The translations under genes and the position numbers were made by a program. The notes under the pieces were generated by a model. The model did no database searches and had not been told where the DNA came from. It saw only the letters and a list, made by a program, of their open reading frames with translations. Below are positions 28,878 to 37,529 of a stretch of 64,000 nucleotides of DNA, in pieces. The first letter of the stretch is position 1, and every line of letters starts with the position of its first letter. Source of the stretch: Candidatus Electryonea clarkiae (GTDB lineage: Bacteria > Electryoneota > Electryoneia > Electryoneales > Electryoneaceae); the NCBI GenBank assembly GCA_030765455.1, contig JAVCCM010000108.1:1-64000 (forward strand), written 5' to 3'.

Positions 28878-29732
28878 ATGATACAAGTCAAAGACTTACA
28901 CTTCAAATATCCCGGCAATAGTGACAATACTATTAAAGGGATTAGTTTTTCGGTTGATAAGGGTGAAGTCTTTGGCTTCCTGGGGCCAAGCGGCGCAGGT
29001 AAAAGCACTACCCAGAAAATTCTGATTGGAATACTCAAAAAATATGCTGGTATCGTATCAGTGATGGGGCAGGATATCAATACTGTCAAATCAGACTACT
29101 ACGAATCAATTGGCGTCGCCTTCGAATTCCCCAACCTTTATTCACGTTTCACTGCACTTGAGAACCTTAATTTCTTCAAGAAATTGTATGACGGAGAAAC
29201 TGAAGAACCATTAGACCTCCTTGCGATGGTAGGACTTGAAAATGATGCAAACACACGAATTGCTGAATTTTCAAAGGGTATGAAAACAAGATTGAACTTT
29301 TGCCGTTCACTCCTGAATAAACCGGATCTAATATTCCTTGACGAACCAACTACCGGTCTTGATCCAGTCAATCTGCGAAAAATTCTCGATATTATCAGGA
29401 GCAAGAAAAGTGATGGCAGAACAATTTGTTTGACAACACATGATATGCACGTTGCTGATACTATTTGTGACCGTGTTGCTTTTATTGTTGAAGGCAAAAT
29501 TGCTCTAACGGATTCTCCTCGAGAATTGAAACTTCAGCATGGTCAGCATGTTGTTCGGCTTGAGTACAGGGACAACAATGTACTGGCAAAAGCAGACTTC
29601 AAATTGGATGGAATCGGTGAAAACCAGGATTTCCTCGAGACAATCCGGACCAAACCAATAGAAACCATTCATACGCAGGAAGCCACGCTCGAGGATATAT
29701 TCATCAAGACCACGGGGAGGAGCCTGCTGTGA
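28878..29732 (+). CDS. ABC transporter ATP-binding protein, drug-export type
   Basis: A 284-residue nucleotide-binding subunit. Walker A is GPSGAGKST (about 37-45), the signature is AEFSKGMKTRL, Walker B is LIFLDEPTTGLDP, and the H-loop is in CLTTHDMH. It overlaps the next gene by four bases, and that gene overlaps the third, so one ATPase is coupled to two different permeases. This arrangement matches the fluoroquinolone-export type exporters (Rv2686c-2688c family) as I recall it. The substrate is not shown by sequence. Confidence 0.9.
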   Translation: MIQVKDLHFKYPGNSDNTIKGISFSVDKGEVFGFLGPSGAGKSTTQKILIGILKKYAGIVSVMGQDINTVKSDYYESIGVAFEFPNLYSRFTALENLNFFKKLYDGETEEPLDLLAMVGLENDANTRIAEFSKGMKTRLNFCRSLLNKPDLIFLDEPTTGLDPVNLRKILDIIRSKKSDGRTICLTTHDMHVADTICDRVAFIVEGKIALTDSPRELKLQHGQHVVRLEYRDNNVLAKADFKLDGIGENQDFLETIRTKPIETIHTQEATLEDIFIKTTGRSLL

Positions 29733-30433
29733 GACTGGCACATGCCATCCGTGGAGATATCCTTTTCCAGTTTCGTCATGGGTTTTATTATGCTTATATA
29801 TTCGTTACTGTGATTTATATCCTTGCACTGCTGAACCTGCATGGCAAGGCTCGTGATATCGTCACTACAGTACTGTTGTTTACCGACACAACCATGCTGG
29901 GGTATTTCTTCATCGGGAGTATTGTGTTGCTCGAAAAGGGGCAGAATATCCTTGCCAGTCTATTTGTAACACCGTTGAGGTTATATGAATATTTCATTGC
30001 AAAAATCACCTCACTTACCTTGATCGCAATACTTTCATCTCTTATCATAGTTATTGTCACGCATGGGATAACACGCGAGCTTTTCATCTTTCTTCCCGGT
30101 CTTGTCCTGATTTCCTGTTTTTTTACACTATTTGGATTCATCTTTTCAGCAAAAGCAAAAAACGTTAATGATTATTTTGCCAGAGCGTTGGGTGTCGGAC
30201 TTTTTATCAGTTTGCCGATTATCGGATTTCTCAACCTGTATCACACACCCATCTTTTACATCTTCCCAACACATGCGGCTTTAATCCTGATTGATATATT
30301 GTTTAAGGAATACAGCAGCTTCGATATTATCTACGCTTTTATCTGCCTCACTGCCTGGTCTGGAATAGCAGCTTATATAGCCTACAAAATGTTTTATAAA
30401 CATGTTATCCTGACAGTGGGTACGGGAGGATGA
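29729..30433 (+). CDS. ABC exporter permease subunit 1
   Basis: A 234-residue membrane protein with about six hydrophobic segments (for example AYIFVTVIYILALLNL, ILSSLIIVIVTHGI, LVLISCFFTLFGFIF). It starts at a GTG overlapping the stop of the ATPase gene. The start RLAHAIRGDILFQFRHGFYYAYIF is characteristic of the fluoroquinolone-exporter permease group as I recall it. It probably forms a heterodimer with the next gene's product. Confidence 0.8.
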   Translation: MRLAHAIRGDILFQFRHGFYYAYIFVTVIYILALLNLHGKARDIVTTVLLFTDTTMLGYFFIGSIVLLEKGQNILASLFVTPLRLYEYFIAKITSLTLIAILSSLIIVIVTHGITRELFIFLPGLVLISCFFTLFGFIFSAKAKNVNDYFARALGVGLFISLPIIGFLNLYHTPIFYIFPTHAALILIDILFKEYSSFDIIYAFICLTAWSGIAAYIAYKMFYKHVILTVGTGG

Positions 30434-31155
30434 AGAAACTAATCGCCTTATCGCTGGCTGACGCGAAAAATATCAGCCGGGATTCGACTTTGATACTTGT
30501 ACTCTTCGGAACGGTTGCCCTGTTTCTCATGTTATGGCTTGTTGTTCCACTGGTTACAGGATTGTTGATTGAAAAACTCGATTTCGACCTGACTGAATAT
30601 TATCCCTTGATAGTCAGTTTCATGGCACTTATCCCGTCGATGTTGTTCGGAATGATTATCGGATTTATAATACTCGATGAACGTGACGAGGAGATAATAT
30701 CCTATATTGCAGTCACACCCCTGATGAAATCCGGTTACTTCACCTATAAACTGTTAGTCTCAACAATAATCAGTTTCCTCTATTTTTTTGTAATTCTTTA
30801 CCTGACTGGACTTACAACTTTGGGATTTATATATGCCGTTCCCCTGGCATTCATGGTTGCTTTGGAAGCCCCTATGCTGTCGCTTTTCTTTGCAGCATTC
30901 GCGGAGAACAAGGTGGAGGGAATGGCGCTGGGTAAGGCTGCCGGGATAATGTATCTTGGGCCGTTTGTCGCTTATTTCTTCAAATCGGATTGGCAGTACT
31001 TAGCCGGTATCATGCCGCCCTTCTGGGTCACAAAAGCGTTCCTTTCCGCACAAAGTGAGGATCCTGCCTATTGGCTGTTTGTCTTTATCGGCATCTCAGT
31101 TCACTTTGTATTCATATCCTTGCTATTAAAGCGATTTTTAGATAGTCAACGATAA
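30430..31155 (+). CDS. ABC exporter permease subunit 2
   Basis: A 241-residue membrane protein with six predicted helices (LILVLFGTVALFLMLWLVVP, MLFGMIIGFIIL, TIISFLYFFVILYLTGL, and others). It begins MKKLIALSLADAKNISRDS, resembling the second permease of the same exporter family. The ATG overlaps the preceding stop (ATGA). It ends the operon; the next gene is convergent. Confidence 0.8.
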   Translation: MKKLIALSLADAKNISRDSTLILVLFGTVALFLMLWLVVPLVTGLLIEKLDFDLTEYYPLIVSFMALIPSMLFGMIIGFIILDERDEEIISYIAVTPLMKSGYFTYKLLVSTIISFLYFFVILYLTGLTTLGFIYAVPLAFMVALEAPMLSLFFAAFAENKVEGMALGKAAGIMYLGPFVAYFFKSDWQYLAGIMPPFWVTKAFLSAQSEDPAYWLFVFIGISVHFVFISLLLKRFLDSQR

Positions 31156-31211
31156 GGTTATTTGATTATCAAGATGAATAGTCATTTAGGAATAAAGCCC
31201 GGGATGATTCC

Positions 31212-32327
31212 TCATTTTCCGAACTTATCACGCACTTCTCTTAGGCAGGCTTCTGCGACTCGCTTTGATCCCAATCCGTCAAGCAATTGAAATCCTTTTA
31301 AACTGAAAGATTCTCTTTTCTTACGATCTTTACAAATATTGACGTAGGCATCAAGGATTTGATCATCACTCATGTCTTTCAACCATCCTGCAACACTGGT
31401 GATTCCCATTTCCTGCATTGCCCCGGCTGATCCTCTCTGGTTTTCTTCGATGAGGAGAACAATATAGGGTGTGCCAAAAAAAGCAGCTTCATATTGCACC
31501 TGACCGCCTGAGATTAATAACAGGTCGGATGATGCAATTAAATCGAGCCAGTTATCAGGTTGAACCAGTCTTTTTGTGAAGGGGAGTTTTTCGAGCCTGG
31601 AATTTAACCTGTCGCTGAAAGGATAATTTATACCGGTAACAAAAAACGCTTCATCGGGTATATGTTCCGGTTGCAGGTTTGCGAAAGCTGAGGCGACTCT
31701 TCCTGTAACATCATGTTCATCTACACCACCGCCATTTATCAATACACGTTTAACACGTTCCGGTTGGGAGGAGGGTTTATCAGGTTTTCTGTTAAGTACC
31801 TCTTTCCTGGTAATCATCCACCCGGGACCAAGCAACAGTCCAGTATCCTCAGGACATTGTGAATAATCCATCTGGAATGCATGAGCATATCCATTATACA
31901 AGAGATTTACACCGGAGTAGTTCCTGCCGCCAAATACGTCAGTCGCCAGTACCACAGTATTCTTTTGAAACCTTAGCCAGTAATCATCTGGGAAATGATA
32001 TCCATCGACTGCAACAAGGATCGGAACGCCAAACTCAGTTTTGACATGCTTCAATATCCAATCCGGCTCTTCCTCTTCAGAAACATCCGGAGGTATAACT
32101 GTTGGGTTTATACCGTTTCTCCTTAATGTTTCAACTCCTGCTCCATCCACCAGTCGTGTATAGAACAAGGGACGAAATCCCTCATCTTCCAGCGCTTCCG
32201 CTAAACCAATAGATCGCATGATATGACCGTATCCAATGATGTCGCCACCATCGACACGAATCGCCGCTATCATTGGTTTATCGTCTTTGATTACCTCTGG
32301 AATGTATCTCTGACAGATTTCAACCAT
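31212..32327 (-). CDS. PseG/SpsG-like UDP-sugar hydrolase or glycosyltransferase
   Basis: A 371-residue GT-B fold protein. The N-terminal AAIRVDGGDIIGYGHIMRSIGLAEAL matches the nucleotide-sugar hydrolase PseG and relatives, with the catalytic-type His35 in GxGHxxR. The C-terminal donor-binding segment SGGQVQYEAAFFGTPYIVLL followed by EENQ is also family-like. PseG removes UDP from the 6-deoxy-AltdiNAc intermediate in pseudaminic acid synthesis; here no pseB, C, F, H or I neighbours exist, so the true substrate is unknown. The start overlaps the stop of the flavodiiron gene by eight bases, implying co-translation. Confidence 0.75.
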   Translation of the reverse strand: MVEICQRYIPEVIKDDKPMIAAIRVDGGDIIGYGHIMRSIGLAEALEDEGFRPLFYTRLVDGAGVETLRRNGINPTVIPPDVSEEEEPDWILKHVKTEFGVPILVAVDGYHFPDDYWLRFQKNTVVLATDVFGGRNYSGVNLLYNGYAHAFQMDYSQCPEDTGLLLGPGWMITRKEVLNRKPDKPSSQPERVKRVLINGGGVDEHDVTGRVASAFANLQPEHIPDEAFFVTGINYPFSDRLNSRLEKLPFTKRLVQPDNWLDLIASSDLLLISGGQVQYEAAFFGTPYIVLLIEENQRGSAGAMQEMGITSVAGWLKDMSDDQILDAYVNICKDRKKRESFSLKGFQLLDGLGSKRVAEACLREVRDKFGK

Positions 32328-33534
32328 CGATGTTTATTCCAAGCGCTTTGACGGCAATCTCACTGCCATATTCGAAGCATTTTGAGAGCGCTGTATCGTC
32401 GGGCACGTATTTTATTTGAAGAGGATCAGCGACAATTTCCACGTTCATTTCTTCAAGCATTTTCTCTACTTTTTTAGCAGCCGCAGGACTCCAGCCATAA
32501 GAACCGAATGAAGCACCGTAGATTTTGTGTTTCCTGGGTTTCAAACCCTGTAGATAAGTGAGGATATCAGCGATAGTGGGGAAGAGGTTACTATTCAAAT
32601 TCGGGCTTCCGATTACCAGCATCTTTGCATCGAGAGCTTCTTTGGCAATCGAACTACGGGTGCAGCGGGATAAAGGCATCAGTTTTATTTCCATTCCCCC
32701 GGAAAGCAAACCTTCTCCGATTGCACGAGCCATTAACGCTGTACTCTGCCACATTGTGTCATAAACTACAACAGCTTTATTTGCTGTTTTATGTTCAACC
32801 CATTCATGGTATAAATCAAGAATCCATTTTACTTTTGTGCGCCATACCGGACCATGATCCGGCGCGATTATATCAATTGGATTTTCAAATTTCCCGACCT
32901 TTTCCAAAACCTTGCCGACAGAAGGCGCGAAGGGCCAGAGAATATTAGCAAAATAGGTCTTTGCCTCGTGATGCAAAATCCAATCATCAATTTCATCATC
33001 AAACCGTTCTGCTGTAGCAAGGTGCATTCCGAAGGCGTCATTGGTAAAAAGAATGCGGTCCCTATCCAGGTAAGTGAACATGCTGTCGGGCCAGTGAACC
33101 ATTTTTGCATCAAGGAATGATAAATTCATATTTCCAAGGTCAAGAGTATCTCCATCCTTGACTGACTGGATTTCCATATCGTTATGGAAATGAGCATTAA
33201 TGGTCTCAACGCCTTTCCCCGACGCAAAAATACGCTCAGGTTGAATTATATCCAGAACTTCAGGCAGCGCCCCGGTGTGATCCATCTCAGAATGATTGGA
33301 AACGATATAATCTATACGGGAGGGATGAACCACGGAGTTGATACGCCCCATCATTTCCCTGACAAACGGTTTCTTGACTGTATCAATGAGCGTGATCTTG
33401 TCAGCAAGCACAAGGTAAGCGTTGTAGGTGCTGCCTCTTTCCGTTGCATAACCATGAAAATTAGCAAGCTCCCAGTCAATAGCTCCTACCCAGAACACAT
33501 TGTCGCTGATTTGTATCGGTCGAAATTGTGGCAT
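32320..33534 (-). CDS. FprA-family flavodiiron protein
   Basis: A 404-residue A-type flavoprotein that reduces oxygen or nitric oxide in anaerobes. The metallo-beta-lactamase-like half has all expected iron ligands: His81, Glu83, Asp85 and His86 in SNHSEMDHTG, a His in KMVHWPDSM, an Asp in LFTNDAFG, and a His in APDHGPVWR. The flavodoxin-like half (from about 260) has VVVYDTMWQSTALMARAIGEGL and IYGASFGSYGWS. It needs an external electron donor such as rubredoxin, not seen here. A terminator separates it from the lipoprotein gene upstream. Confidence 0.93.
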   Translation of the reverse strand: MPQFRPIQISDNVFWVGAIDWELANFHGYATERGSTYNAYLVLADKITLIDTVKKPFVREMMGRINSVVHPSRIDYIVSNHSEMDHTGALPEVLDIIQPERIFASGKGVETINAHFHNDMEIQSVKDGDTLDLGNMNLSFLDAKMVHWPDSMFTYLDRDRILFTNDAFGMHLATAERFDDEIDDWILHHEAKTYFANILWPFAPSVGKVLEKVGKFENPIDIIAPDHGPVWRTKVKWILDLYHEWVEHKTANKAVVVYDTMWQSTALMARAIGEGLLSGGMEIKLMPLSRCTRSSIAKEALDAKMLVIGSPNLNSNLFPTIADILTYLQGLKPRKHKIYGASFGSYGWSPAAAKKVEKMLEEMNVEIVADPLQIKYVPDDTALSKCFEYGSEIAVKALGINIDG

Positions 33535-33630
33535 TGATCTGTTCCTTTTCTCTTATGCGTAATATCAAACATTTGAAAATATATATGCCAAAATCAATCT
33601 GGCAAATTAATGTAATCAAGGAAAACAGGC

Positions 33631-33664
33631 AAAAAAAAGAGCCCGGATCAATCGAATCCGGGCT
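33631..33664 (-). terminator. Rho-independent terminator after the large lipoprotein gene
   Basis: On the minus strand AGCCCGGAT and ATCCGGGCT form a 9-bp stem with a 7-base loop (33640-33664), followed by eight T residues (33638-33631). It sits 18 bases after the stop at 33682 and before the flavodiiron gene. Confidence 0.85.
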
Positions 33665-33681
33665 GTGCCAAATTTCCTGTT

Positions 33682-35724
33682 CTAAAAAATCACGTACTCA
33701 ACCCAGTCAACCTGCGCGTTACCGCTGTTGTCTATCACGTTATTCATCCTGAGGAAATCACCTGAACCGTTAGTATTAGGATTAATCCATACGGAAAGTG
33801 TTCCATTGCGGAAGCTTTCAGCAGCATTCCATTGCCAGGAACCTCCCGACATCATAAATGCGGGATCACCGCCATTTTCCCGGAATTCCCAGACGGGATC
33901 GCTATTCCGACAATATTCTATACTCGGATCGAAAACGAAATCAACGAAGTAACCATCATTGCCATTTGTATTGTCCGCAGATCTTCTCTGGTCTATACTG
34001 TAACCTCTTGGAGGAGTAGTATCCCTGAAACTCACTTCGCTGGAGAACGGTCCGTGTCCAAATTCATTAATCCCGCGTAATTTTACGTAAATCTGTACAC
34101 CATTAGTGAAAGGTGTAAATACTGTATCCGCTGAACTCCAGTCGAACCTGGCAGGTAAATTGAGTGGAGCGAATTCATTACCAAATGCCCTTGTCGCATC
34201 CAATGTGTCTAATAAGATGTAATTAGGTATCACATCAGAGTTTCTTGCAAAAACTTCAAAGAATCTTGCCTGGGGTGAAGCATTCCAGGTTAAAAGTATT
34301 TGCTCACTGTCCCAATCGAGCGTAAAACCACCCCTGGTATCCAGTCCTAAACCAGTGACCCTTCCCGGTTCGGCACCTACCCCGGCGGTAGAGAATGCAT
34401 ACGGATTATCTCTTGTATCCAATGTGTCGCCGGCAATAGTTGAAAAAATAAGGAATCCAACTTCGTAGCTCATGTTGCCAAGGAACGGACCGCCATCGGG
34501 AAGTATTTCTATTCTCGTGTCACCAACAGTATAGTTGATATTAGTCAGCATTTCTGAACCTGTAGCGTCTTTCAGAATCACAGCATTCCAGGGATTATCT
34601 ACACTGATCTCTCTATCGAAAGTAAACGTTATTGCCTCATTGACATCAAAATCAGTTCTGCCTATGGTGTGGGCGATGAAAATATTTGAACTTATTAGTT
34701 GTATTCCTTTAATGGTTTCAAAAGTTAAAGTATGATCAAAACTGGTAAAATCCTCGCCATGACCTGACAATGATAAATTATAGGTTCTGTCGGTGAGTAA
34801 ATTGTACGTAGGATTTATTTCAAGCCCTAATCCGTCAGGAGAAAGCGTGTATGTATATGGTACAGCCATATTAAGATTATCTGTATCAACCAATTCGATT
34901 TCAAGCTCATTTGCATCAACAGGACGACTGAAAACTAAGGTGAGGGAATGGTCGGTAACAAAATTGCCTTCAGCAAAATTATTTCCCAGGATCCTGATTT
35001 CTTCACTTGCAGGCTGCAGTATGATTGCAGGAGCATTCACCGTACCACCGGCGGTCAATGCCACCGTCTGTGCACCAATGCCATATTCAAAAGTATTTTC
35101 TCCAATCACAATCTCGCCCGGAATCGCTAAAACCGTTACACTTGGAATTGAGGGAAGATTCTGGAAGAGGTATATACCATGATCATCTGTTACAGTCGAA
35201 TATTCGGCATTCAAAACTCCGCCCATACCAGTTAAACGAATCGGGACCGCCTCGGCGGCAACCGTCTCTTCACCGTTTAATGCAAGAAATATTTCTCCCT
35301 GCAAAGTAACATTGCAATGGTACAGAATAATATTCTGTGAAATCGACAGCTTATAATCCGGTGCGTTGGGATTGCCTGAGGACGTATCACTCTGAACAGT
35401 GATTATTTCCATCCAATCAGCGTAAAGAGTATCCAGACTGATGAATGTAAATGTGTATGTACCCTCGATCATTTCTTCGCAGATGTAGTATCCATTCTGG
35501 TCTGTAAGCGTCTCTTGGTCAGTACCCTCAGAGATATAGTGAATCGAAACGCCTTCAATCGGCGAGTTTGTATCATTGGTAGTGACAATACCATGCACTG
35601 TACCGGTCACAGAGTTATCGCCAGTCCCGGCATTAAACGTGCTATTGACGGAATCTTCTGAGCAACTGATGAATAAAAATATAGCTGCAATAAGAAGTAC
35701 CATCGCAAATCTAGTTAACCGCAT
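33682..35724 (-). CDS. Large surface lipoprotein with carboxypeptidase-like and Ig-like domains
   Basis: A 680-residue lipoprotein. The start at 35724 was chosen because AGGAGG lies eight bases before it and MRLTRFAMVLLIAAIFLFISC gives a lipobox Cys; the longer frame to 35808 adds 28 unlikely residues. The early part (TGTVHGIVTTNDTNSPIEGV, then LTDQNGYYICEEMIEGTYTF) is a carboxypeptidase-regulatory-like beta-sandwich, seen again around VTDDHGIYLFQNLP. The middle has Big_5-like Ig repeats (HSLTLVFSRPVDANELEIEL; EAITFTFDREISVDNPWNAV). The fibronectin-like section is ARFFEVFARNSDVIPNYILL. No catalytic site is evident. It is probably exposed at the outer membrane. Confidence 0.75.
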   Translation of the reverse strand: MRLTRFAMVLLIAAIFLFISCSEDSVNSTFNAGTGDNSVTGTVHGIVTTNDTNSPIEGVSIHYISEGTDQETLTDQNGYYICEEMIEGTYTFTFISLDTLYADWMEIITVQSDTSSGNPNAPDYKLSISQNIILYHCNVTLQGEIFLALNGEETVAAEAVPIRLTGMGGVLNAEYSTVTDDHGIYLFQNLPSIPSVTVLAIPGEIVIGENTFEYGIGAQTVALTAGGTVNAPAIILQPASEEIRILGNNFAEGNFVTDHSLTLVFSRPVDANELEIELVDTDNLNMAVPYTYTLSPDGLGLEINPTYNLLTDRTYNLSLSGHGEDFTSFDHTLTFETIKGIQLISSNIFIAHTIGRTDFDVNEAITFTFDREISVDNPWNAVILKDATGSEMLTNINYTVGDTRIEILPDGGPFLGNMSYEVGFLIFSTIAGDTLDTRDNPYAFSTAGVGAEPGRVTGLGLDTRGGFTLDWDSEQILLTWNASPQARFFEVFARNSDVIPNYILLDTLDATRAFGNEFAPLNLPARFDWSSADTVFTPFTNGVQIYVKLRGINEFGHGPFSSEVSFRDTTPPRGYSIDQRRSADNTNGNDGYFVDFVFDPSIEYCRNSDPVWEFRENGGDPAFMMSGGSWQWNAAESFRNGTLSVWINPNTNGSGDFLRMNNVIDNSGNAQVDWVEYVIF

Positions 35725-36379
35725 CAAAGTATTCCTCCTGGATAGGATATGTTTGTGACAATATCGCTTTAATTGAACCTTACAGTCAAGATAGTTGCTC
35801 CTGAGCACATTAAAAATACCTCAGGAAAGAAAAATTGCAATTTATGATCTTCAGATAGCAAAAAACCGCAATTCCATTGTACTGATAAATCGAATATAAT
35901 GACTACCAGTGAAACAGGACCAGTCTATACCTGATTCATCGGAAAGTTATTATAATTCCTTGAGTTTTCATAAATAAAAGATATAAAATCAGCCAGGTTT
36001 ACAACTCGGCTGACGGTTAAAACCTGGATTCAGATGTTTAGTCATTCCCAAACCTGAACCGGGAATCCAATGATATCTTACAGGCAAAATGAATTACACG
36101 ATCAAGCTGTGTAATGCCACATCTTACCTTGTGAGAAATTCTTCGTGGTGTCTTGTTGCATCCCTGTATTCTAATTTTTGCTTCTTATTGCAAAGGAAAT
36201 AGTCAACGTTTTGACTCTTTTTCATAGTTTATCTACTGATTTGTGTGTCACGTCGAGCCGTCTTTAAGCGAGTGAAGCGAAGCAATCTTATTATAAATAC
36301 TCTCAATCGAGTAGAAGATTGTTTCGCTTCACTTGCTATATTATTACGTGACAGGTTCAAAGTCACGTCTATGCATCCA
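35725..36379. other. Gene-free gap holding palindromic repeats
   Basis: No coding feature is supported here. It is AT-rich and contains a degenerate copy of the GTCATTCCC...GGGAATCCA repeat at 36041-36069 and the large palindrome at 36246-36353. The promoter of the leftward lipoprotein gene must lie in the left part, but no convincing boxes were found. Confidence 0.5.
36246..36353. repeat. Large palindromic element (GAAGCGAAGCAATCT family)
   Basis: The outer arms TGTCACGT (36246-36253) and ACGTGACA (36346-36353) are perfect complements. The inner 23-base arms (36267-36289 and 36315-36337) contain GTGAAGCGAAGCAATCTT and its complement with two mismatches, around a 25-base loop. It lies 27 bases after the stop of the leftward gene ending at 36380 and could serve as its terminator. 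The core resembles a very common intergenic repeat of environmental genomes. Confidence 0.8.
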
Positions 36380-37501
36380 TTATTCAACAACCACAGGCAC
36401 CCTGTATGTAAGAGAGGTTCCTTGCGTACCGATCATCGCCCAGATCCAGCCTTTTTCTTCAAGGGCAAGTCCGGCGGCATAGCCGAGGTCTCGTAAATCT
36501 CCCTCGATAAGAACTTCAAGGATAGCCCTGTTGTCCGCAAATGATCGTCGTGTGACACTTTTTACAGCTCCCGACCTCTCGAGTGCCTCTTCGAAAATCT
36601 CAAGATCAGAACCTTGCACATCCTCAATGTTCAGTGAAAGTGTATTACCAGCCGTTGTTCCTGATCGTGACCAATCAGCCAGGACTCTTTCAAGAGCTTT
36701 GTCCATGGCTTTTTTTGAGGCTTCACGCGCCGCTTTTCGATAAGCAAAATCAATATCAGTATTATCGGCTCCGTCAGCGCGCCCTTCCTCCTGGGCGATT
36801 ATCCGGTAAGATCCTGTATGAACAACAGAGATGTTTGCTATTGCAACAGCTTTGGAGAATGTTCGGCTTTTGCCTTTAGTCTTTCCCAGGATTGAGAAAT
36901 AGACAGCATATTCAGCGCCAAGTTCCGCACAAAAACCTGAAAGATCGCGTAGCATATCAGGACTCCCGGTTGCAAGCCTGCCGCTATATGCCGGTGCCTG
37001 AACAATATTCATCCCACGCTGGCTCAGGAATTCCTGAATACCTCTTAACGCTTCGCCAACAGCAGGATCACTTGAGGCGAAGGCATCTGCCACCGGGCTT
37101 GGATCGGGAACCACAATGAAACGCGGATTACCTTTCTTTGCCTGTAACACTGATATGGCATTCAAATCATCTGACAGGGAGGAGGTTGTAACGTTCGCAC
37201 GGATTTTCACCCTGTAACCCGCCGTTACCGCTCCTTCTTCAAGTACGTCGTACCCCTGCACATAACCCTGTGAACTAGTTAGAATCCTATCTGAGACAAG
37301 GTTGTAGTTCGCTACAAGGCTTCTATTATCAACATACTGCCCCATGACAGCGGAAACCGCTGTACGCTGTGCATCAAGAATCGCCGTTTCACGGTCCTTC
37401 GCGACACCCTCAACTTCTATAACAGTAGCTGAAACAGTGGCAGTAATAAATAACAATGCCCAGATTGCCAGCCAGAGTTTAATAGTGAATAATTTCTTCA
37501 T
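36380..37501 (-). CDS. Secreted protein with FlgT-like N-terminal domain
   Basis: A 373-residue exported protein (signal peptide about 1-25, TATVSA before TVIEV). Residues about 26-110 follow the FlgT/LPP20-type pattern: EVEGVAKDRETAILDAQRTA, then VQGYDV, then GYRVKIRANVTTSSL. The middle (FIVVPDPSPVADAF, then AVGEALRGIQEFLSQRGMNI) suggests a periplasmic alpha/beta domain. The C-terminal part has LERSGAVKSVTRRSFADNRA, typical of these envelope proteins. It lies 28 bases after a similar protein gene, forming a two-gene operon. A flagellar H-ring role as for Vibrio FlgT is possible but unproven. Confidence 0.6.
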   Translation of the reverse strand: MKKLFTIKLWLAIWALLFITATVSATVIEVEGVAKDRETAILDAQRTAVSAVMGQYVDNRSLVANYNLVSDRILTSSQGYVQGYDVLEEGAVTAGYRVKIRANVTTSSLSDDLNAISVLQAKKGNPRFIVVPDPSPVADAFASSDPAVGEALRGIQEFLSQRGMNIVQAPAYSGRLATGSPDMLRDLSGFCAELGAEYAVYFSILGKTKGKSRTFSKAVAIANISVVHTGSYRIIAQEEGRADGADNTDIDFAYRKAAREASKKAMDKALERVLADWSRSGTTAGNTLSLNIEDVQGSDLEIFEEALERSGAVKSVTRRSFADNRAILEVLIEGDLRDLGYAAGLALEEKGWIWAMIGTQGTSLTYRVPVVVE

Positions 37502-37529
37502 CTGTCAACCCTCACGAAAAGGTTCGTAT

